From contig NZ_JAQZAO010000003.1 of NCBI RefSeq assembly GCF_028737315.1, positions 62,001 to 126,000 on the forward strand: a DNA stretch of 64,000 nucleotides. The letters are read 5' to 3'. A model generated the notes under the pieces. It was given only the letters and a program-made list of their open reading frames with translations. It was not told the origin of the DNA and did no database searches. Position 1 is the first letter of the stretch. Each line of letters starts with the position of its first letter. The position numbers were made by a program, and so were the translations under genes. The stretch is from Actinomycetospora lemnae (GTDB lineage: Bacteria > Actinomycetota > Actinomycetes > Mycobacteriales > Pseudonocardiaceae). This document shows, piece after piece, positions 59,325 to 64,000 of the stretch.

Positions 59325-60419
59325 TCACGCCGCCCCGGTCGTCACGGGCCCGCCCGGTTCCGTGACCAGGACCGTCGCCCCGGACGTGATGTCGCGCCCA
59401 CCGGTCCCGGCCCGCCGGGGACGCAGCGCGTCGCAGCCGCACCCGGGGTGCCGGCGCACGGGACGGGCGTCGCGGGCGCCGTCCGGCCCGAGCGCGAGGA
59501 CCACGCCGCGCGTGACGGCGGGGCCGCCGTCGAGGACCGCGAGGACCTCGGTGACGGCCACCGCCGCCGTGGCCGCCGCGAGCGCGACGGGCACCACGGC
59601 CCGGTGCGCCGCGAGCTCGGCGGCCACCCGCGGCCAGGCGGCGTCGTCGTCGGTGCGGGCGAGGTCGTCGCAGCGCAGGCACGGTGTCGCGCCGGGCAGC
59701 ACGAGCGGGCCCACCCACCCCGTGCCGTCCTCGGCGGCCACGGGCAGGTGCGCGCGCCCGTCGAGGACCAGCCGGTGCGCGGCCAGCGCGTCGGGCCGCG
59801 CGCCCTCGGCGAGCACGACGAGGTCGGCCCGCGCCGCGAGCCACCGCCGCGCGGGGGGCGTGCCCGGCGGCGGGGGAGCGAGCGCGGACCGGGCGACCGC
59901 GTCCTGCGCGGCCGCCTGCGCCGGGCGGCCGACGTCGGCGGCGAGCAGGCCGGTGCCGAGGTCGTCCCGTGTGACGACGCCCCCGGCCTCGACGAGCACC
60001 CGCCCGACGCCGGCCGCGGCGAGCAGCGACGCGATCGCCACCCCGACCCGCCCGGCGCCGCGGACGACGACGCGGCGGTCGGTCGGCGCCGCGGCGGGCG
60101 CGGCGAGCAGGCCCGCGGCGTGCAGGCGGTCGAGCAGGGCCTGCGCGGCCGCGGGGGAGGAGCCGGCGGCCACGGCCTCGGCGAGCACGCGCGCGACCGG
60201 GCGGGTGCCGTCGAGGGTCGCGACCATGCGCGCGAGCGGCGGGGTGAGGCCGTCGACGACGAGGACGTCGGGCGCGCCGGCGCCGAACTGCAGGACGCCG
60301 GCCGACCGGTGCAGCGCGGGACGGCGCAGGCGGGGCCGGTCGGGGAGGGGCCGGTCGGGGAGGGGCCGGTCGGGGAGGGGCGGGATCGGGGTGAGGGACG
60401 TGACGGGAGCTGGGAGCAC
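59325..60419 (-). CDS. ThiF/MoeB-like (E1 superfamily) protein
   Basis: 364 residues. N-terminal leader-like region, then a Rossmann segment VVVRGAGRVGVAIASLLAAAGVGRVLV (near 118-144). Zinc ligands are paired: C-x2-C (TPCLRCDDLAR) and C-x-C (HPGCGCDALRP). No obvious catalytic Cys of ubiquitin-like activation is visible. Similar proteins next to ABC1 kinases in actinobacteria (Rv3196 type) have unknown function. GTG at 60419 with GCAGG upstream. The N-terminus contains three PLPDR units encoded by a 15-bp tandem repeat at 60339-60383. Confidence 0.72.
   Translation of the reverse strand: MLPAPVTSLTPIPPLPDRPLPDRPLPDRPRLRRPALHRSAGVLQFGAGAPDVLVVDGLTPPLARMVATLDGTRPVARVLAEAVAAGSSPAAAQALLDRLHAAGLLAAPAAAPTDRRVVVRGAGRVGVAIASLLAAAGVGRVLVEAGGVVTRDDLGTGLLAADVGRPAQAAAQDAVARSALAPPPPGTPPARRWLAARADLVVLAEGARPDALAAHRLVLDGRAHLPVAAEDGTGWVGPLVLPGATPCLRCDDLARTDDDAAWPRVAAELAAHRAVVPVALAAATAAVAVTEVLAVLDGGPAVTRGVVLALGPDGARDARPVRRHPGCGCDALRPRRAGTGGRDITSGATVLVTEPGGPVTTGAA
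60339..60383. repeat. 15-bp tandem repeat (coding, PLPDR)
   Basis: CGGGGAGGGGCCGGT repeats about three times within the N-terminal codons of the ThiF-like gene, giving PLPDRPLPDRPLPDRP. Confidence 0.8.
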
Positions 60420-60473
60420 ACCTGCTTCGACGCACCGGCGACCCGTCCGGATCCGACTCCTACCCTCGGTGAC

Positions 60474-61064
60474 GTGGCGGACACGCAGCCGGAGGTGGAG
60501 GTGCGCCGCAGCGCGCGACGGCGGCGCACGGTGGCGTGGCGGCGGGAGGGCGAGAAGGTCGTCGTGCAGATCCCGGCGTCGATGTCGCGGGCCGAGGAAC
60601 GGCGCTGGGTCGACGAGGCGCTGCGCCGGCTCGAGCGGGCCGACACCCGCCGCCGTCCCGGGCGCCGGGCGGGCGACGCGGACCTCGCCGCGCGCGCCGA
60701 CCGCCTCGCCCGCGCCCACCTCGACCCCATCGCCCCCGACGGCGCCTGGCCCCGCCCGGCGTCGGTGCGCTGGACGAGGCCCATGCGCACGCGCTGGGCG
60801 TCGTGCACGCCGACCGAGGGCACGATCCGGATGTCCGAGCGGCTGCGCGACGTGCCGGGCTGGGTGCTCGACCACGTCCTCGTGCACGAGCTCGTGCACC
60901 TGCGCGAGCCGCACCACGGCCCGGCCTTCCGCGCCGCCGAGGCCGCCTACCCGCGCAGCGAGCGGGCGATCGGCTACCTCGAGGGCCTCGCCGCGGGCGC
61001 CGGGCTGCCGATCACCGACACCGACGGCGACCCCGACGACCCCGAGGAGCCCGACGAGGACTAG
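60474..61064 (+). CDS. YgjP-like zinc metallopeptidase (DUF45/SprT-like)
   Basis: 196 residues. VRRSARRRRTVAWRREGEKVVVQIP N-terminal strand region. R-x-x-SWGSC-like segment appears as RTRWASCTPTEGTIRMS, then the zinc motif HELVHLREPHHGPAF (HExxH plus the third His). C-terminus acidic. Family substrates unknown. GTG at 60474 is one base from the predicted +1 of a TACCCT -10 (60461-60466), so the mRNA is probably leaderless. Its TAG stop lies in the palindrome CTAG, which also provides the stop of the convergent next gene. Confidence 0.88.
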   Translation: MADTQPEVEVRRSARRRRTVAWRREGEKVVVQIPASMSRAEERRWVDEALRRLERADTRRRPGRRAGDADLAARADRLARAHLDPIAPDGAWPRPASVRWTRPMRTRWASCTPTEGTIRMSERLRDVPGWVLDHVLVHELVHLREPHHGPAFRAAEAAYPRSERAIGYLEGLAAGAGLPITDTDGDPDDPEEPDED

Positions 61065-62566
61065 CTGCTCTTGCCCTCGTCGTCCGGCTCCTCCCCGGAC
61101 CGGCCCGACTCGCCGGACCGGTCGCGCGCCTCCTGCTCGGCCTTCATCTCGGCCTCGAGGCGGGCGAGCGGGTCGTCGAGGTCGGTGAAGCTCTCGCCCG
61201 TCCCCGCCTCGCTCGCCGAGCCTCCGGAACCCGAGCCTCCGGAACCCGAGCCCTCGGCACCCTCGACGCCCTTGCGGCGCCCGACGAACGCGGACGGGTC
61301 GTCGAGGTCGTCGGCGGTCGGCATGAGGTCGGGGTGGGCCCACACGGCGTCGCGGCCCTCGATGCCGCGCTCGTCGGTGAGGCGGCGCCACAGGGCGGCG
61401 GCGTCGCGCAGGCGGCGCGGACGCAGCTCGAGCCCGACGAGCGTGGCGAACGTCTGCTCGGCCGGCCCGCCGGAGGCCCGCCGGCGGCGCAGCGTCTCGC
61501 CGAGGGCGACGGCGCCGGGCAGGCGGTCGCCCACCGCGTCGGCGACGACGACGTCGACCCAGCCCTCGACCAGCGCGAGCAGCGTCTCGAGGCGGCGCAG
61601 CGCCGCCTTCTGCGACTCGGTGGTCTGCGGCTCGAACATCCCCGAGCTCATGAGCTCCTGCAGCGACGCCGGGTTGGTGGGGTCGACCTCGCGGGCGAGC
61701 TCCTCCATCCGCGAGGTGTCGATGTGGATGCCGCGCGCGAACTCCTCGACGGTGGCGAGCAGCCGCTGGCGCAGCCACGGGACGTGCCCGAACAGGCGCT
61801 GGTGGGCTGCCTCGCGCGCGGCGAGGAAGACGAGCACCTCGCCGGCCGGGCGGTCGAGCCCCTCGGTGAAGGTCGCGATGGCGGCGGGCAGCAGCGCCGC
61901 GGTGCCCTCCGGTCCGAGCGGCAGGCCGACGTCGCTGGAGGTCAGCACCTCCTTGGCGAGCTGCGCGAGGCCCGCGCCGAGCTGCGAGCCGAAGGCCATG
62001 CCGCCGACCTGCGAGATCATGCCGAGCATCGGCCCGGCCATCTGGCGGGCCTCCTCGGGCAGGCCCTCGACCCAGGCGCCCGCGACGCGCTGCGCCACCG
62101 GGTCGCACAGCCGCTGCCAGGTCGGCATCGTCGTGTCGATCCACTGGGCCGGCGACCACACGGCGACCTGCGAGGCGCCCGAGGGCAGCGTCGTGGCGTC
62201 CTCGAGCCACAGCTCGGCGAGGCGCACGGACTCCTCCGCGGCGCGCTGCTGCTCGGCCGTCGGGGCCACCCCGCCCTCCGCACCGAGCTGCTGGTGCGCC
62301 ATCTGCGTCGCCAGCTTGTAGTTCACCGGGCCCTCGGCGCCCGGGCCGGACGACTGGCTGAGCATCTGTCCCAGCTGGGTGAGCATCTGCCCGAGCTGGC
62401 CCATGTCGAACCCGCCGGGCCCGCCGGCGCCGCCCGGCAGACCGCCCATGTTCATGCCGGGCAGGCCGAATCCGAAGCCCGCGCCGCCCGCACCGCCCCC
62501 GGGACCGGAACGGCGGGACTCGTCGTCGGGATCGGAGGGCCCGAAGCCGAAGGGCAGGTCACTCAT
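61061..62566 (-). CDS. DUF2342 zinc-dependent metalloprotease-like protein
   Basis: 501 residues. Gly/Met-rich N-terminus (GFGLPGMNMGGLPG), then a long helical domain with the family core AAREAAHQRLFGHVPWLRQRLLATVEEFARGI (E/H motif near 275). C-terminus is Ser/Gly- and Glu-rich. Actinobacteria-specific family annotated as a putative hydrolase/metalloprotease; activity not demonstrated to my knowledge. Corresponds to Rv3195 by position. The stop codon shares the CTAG at 61061-61064 with the YgjP-like gene. Confidence 0.88.
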   Translation of the reverse strand: MSDLPFGFGPSDPDDESRRSGPGGGAGGAGFGFGLPGMNMGGLPGGAGGPGGFDMGQLGQMLTQLGQMLSQSSGPGAEGPVNYKLATQMAHQQLGAEGGVAPTAEQQRAAEESVRLAELWLEDATTLPSGASQVAVWSPAQWIDTTMPTWQRLCDPVAQRVAGAWVEGLPEEARQMAGPMLGMISQVGGMAFGSQLGAGLAQLAKEVLTSSDVGLPLGPEGTAALLPAAIATFTEGLDRPAGEVLVFLAAREAAHQRLFGHVPWLRQRLLATVEEFARGIHIDTSRMEELAREVDPTNPASLQELMSSGMFEPQTTESQKAALRRLETLLALVEGWVDVVVADAVGDRLPGAVALGETLRRRRASGGPAEQTFATLVGLELRPRRLRDAAALWRRLTDERGIEGRDAVWAHPDLMPTADDLDDPSAFVGRRKGVEGAEGSGSGGSGSGGSASEAGTGESFTDLDDPLARLEAEMKAEQEARDRSGESGRSGEEPDDEGKSS

Positions 62567-62705
62567 GGTGTCGACGGTACGCGGGTACGACGTGCCGCGG
62601 GGGTGTGCGCGCACGCCCACGGCGAACACCCAGGAGACTCCCAGGAACCGGCGAGGAGCGTCCCCGCCCGGCCCACCCCGCCCCCGGTCACTACCCTGTG
62701 TCGCC

Positions 62706-63749
62706 GTGACCCGGTTGCGCGCGACCCTCGCGCTCGGACTCGTCCTGGCCGGGGTGCTGGGGCTGCTGGGCGCGACGGTCCGGGTGCCGTTCGTGGCGCT
62801 GGGCGACGGTCCCACGTTCGACGTCCTCGGCAGCGGGCAGGACGGCCGCACGGTCGTCGACGTGACCGGTCCGGTGCCCGTCTACCCCACGTCCGGGCAG
62901 TTGCGGATGACCACCGTGGCGGTGACGACGCAGGTCACGCTGTTCGGCGCCATGGCGATGTGGGCGTCGGGCGAGGAGCAGGTCCTGCCGCGCGAGTCGG
63001 TCTACCCGCCGGGGCGCTCCAGCGAGCAGGTCGACCAGGAGAACACCCGCCAGTTCGCGCAGTCCGAGACCGACGCCGAGGCCGCGGCGCTGCGCCACCT
63101 CGGCTACCCGACGGCCGTGCAGGTCGGCTCGGTGCTCGACCGGTCGCCCTCGGCGGGGCTGCTCTCGCCCGGCGACCGGATCGTCGCCGTCGACGGGCGC
63201 CCGGTGACGACGCCGCAGGAGGTCGTCGACGCGCTCGCGCCGACCCGTCCGGGCCAGCCGGTCACCGTCACGGTGCAGCGCGGCCCGCTGGGCAACCCGG
63301 GCCCGCCCACCGACGTCACCGTCGTCGCGGCCGCCCGCCCCGACGGCGACCCGCGCGGCTTCCTCGGCGTCACCCCGACCAACATCGTCGACTCCCCGGT
63401 GGACGTCCGCATCAGCCTCGGCGACATCGGCGGCCCGTCGGCCGGGCTGGTGTTCGCGTCGGCGATCGTCGACAAGCTGACCCCCGGCGACCTCACCGGC
63501 GGCCACGTCGTCGCCGGCACCGGCACGATCGACGCCACCGGCCGCGTCGGGGACATCGGCGGCATCCGCTTCAAGATGGACGCCGCGCGCCACGACGGCG
63601 CCGAGGTCTTCCTCGTCCCGGCGGGCAACTGTGCCGAGGCGGTCGCCGAGGCACCCGAAGGGCTGACGCTCGCGCGGGTGGGGACGCTCGCCGAGGGGAT
63701 CGCCGCCCTGGAGGCCGTGCGCGAGGGACGCCCGCCCGCTCCCTGCTGA
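62706..63749 (+). CDS. PDZ-Lon-type membrane protease (YlbL family)
   Basis: 347 residues. An N-terminal membrane anchor (about 4-24) is followed by an extracytoplasmic region (VRVPFVALGDGPTFDVLG) and a PDZ domain at about 130-200 (VGSVLDRSPSAGLLSPGDRIVAVDGRPV). The Lon-like protease domain has Ser in DIGGPSAGLVFASAI and Lys in IRFKMDAARHDGAE, the Ser-Lys dyad. Probably a surface quality-control protease. GTG start close to a TACCCT -10 (62692-62697), so nearly leaderless. Corresponds to Rv3194c by position. Confidence 0.92.
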   Translation: MTRLRATLALGLVLAGVLGLLGATVRVPFVALGDGPTFDVLGSGQDGRTVVDVTGPVPVYPTSGQLRMTTVAVTTQVTLFGAMAMWASGEEQVLPRESVYPPGRSSEQVDQENTRQFAQSETDAEAAALRHLGYPTAVQVGSVLDRSPSAGLLSPGDRIVAVDGRPVTTPQEVVDALAPTRPGQPVTVTVQRGPLGNPGPPTDVTVVAAARPDGDPRGFLGVTPTNIVDSPVDVRISLGDIGGPSAGLVFASAIVDKLTPGDLTGGHVVAGTGTIDATGRVGDIGGIRFKMDAARHDGAEVFLVPAGNCAEAVAEAPEGLTLARVGTLAEGIAALEAVREGRPPAPC

Positions 63750-63944
63750 CGCGGCGACGTCCCAGGTGACGTCCCCGGTGGGGCCGCGCCCGAGGGGCGG
63801 GATCCGCTCCCTCCGTCCCCGAGCAGGGCGCGAGGGATCCGGACATGCCGGGCCACGGCAACCCCACACCGTGTTCGTAGAGTGGCGGGCGCACGCCCGG
63901 GTTCGCCCGCGCGGAAGAACCACGTCTGGCAGGAGTGTGACCCC

Positions 63945-64000
63945 GTGGCCAACCGGCCCCCGACCGCGACGCCCCAGCTGTCGCGACGGACGAAGACGCT
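63945..64000 (+). CDS. UPF0182 family membrane protein, 5' end only
   Basis: GTG at 63945 after AGGAG (63931-63935); translation begins VANRPPTATPQLSRRTKT and runs off the window. The Pro/Thr start followed by LSRR is how UPF0182 proteins begin, and in mycobacteria a UPF0182 gene (Rv3193c) follows the PDZ-Lon protease. The 195-bp gap before it holds no visible gene. Call rests mainly on position. Confidence 0.5.
   Translation, partial: MANRPPTATPQLSRRTKT

Noticed and set aside
60339-60383. Short tandem repeats as a CRISPR array
   Set aside because: The unit is 15 bp, contiguous and in frame with a protein; there are no spacers and no cas genes.

Overview
The window is very GC-rich (about three quarters G+C) and densely coded. 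It has many GTG starts, 4-bp ATGA/GTGA gene overlaps and several probable leaderless transcripts. WhiB7, an AdnA/AdnB helicase-nuclease pair, UvrD2, an actinobacterial aminoglycoside-phosphotransferase-like protein and a DUF2342 metalloprotease mark it as actinobacterial chromosome. Gene content and style best fit the Pseudonocardiales (Pseudonocardia/Actinomycetospora-like); that placement is inference. No rRNA, tRNA, CRISPR array, transposase or integrase was found.

Layout. 1-5.6 kb: end of a membrane acyltransferase, an FCD-type GntR regulator with a DUF3311/sodium:solute symporter pair, a small monooxygenase-like protein and a lower-GC DUF4386 protein. 5.6-16 kb: menaquinone genes (menB; divergent menE/menC) around a 13E12-type HNH gene and an aromatic-acid operon (AAHS transporter, aryl-CoA/AMP ligase, salicylyl-CoA/anthraniloyl-CoA hydroxylase-like flavoprotein, TetR). 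16-29 kb: a nitrogen block with cyanase, NarK, HemD-like protein, sirohydrochlorin chelatase and a Nit1C-type cluster (Sll0783-like protein, radical SAM, GNAT-AIR synthase fusion, two nitrilase-fold proteins, glycosyltransferase). 29-36 kb: an alkyltransferase-like protein and adnA-adnB. 36-49 kb: pirin, an FAD oxidase, DoxX/GGT, an M20 peptidase, an SDR, an M16 peptidase pair, NudC and mycoredoxin. 49-55 kb: a fused proline dehydrogenase/P5C dehydrogenase and a DrrAB-like ABC exporter. 55-64 kb: uvrD2, whiB7 with a long leader, ABC1 kinase, ThiF-like, YgjP-like, DUF2342 and PDZ-Lon proteases, and the start of a UPF0182 gene.

The DNA-repair/whiB7 part follows the gene order I recall from mycobacteria (Rv3194c-Rv3205c), with blocks inserted. 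The largest insertion carries nitrogen genes. Its Nit1C operon has an exact GlnR half-site pair upstream and is bracketed by members of a four-copy inverted palindromic repeat family. One of its two nitrilase-fold proteins has lost the catalytic Cys and Glu.

Regulatory highlights: a menE/menC promoter with a symmetric TANNNTA -10 serving two leaderless genes; two promoters with 19-bp spacers and centred dyads (MerR architecture); a repeated CTTGT-AC-ACAAG operator before the GntR gene; and a whiB7 leader with promoter AT-box, translated uORF, terminator hairpin and candidate antiterminator. Functions, family names and synteny are assigned by reading the protein sequences and from memory, without database searches.
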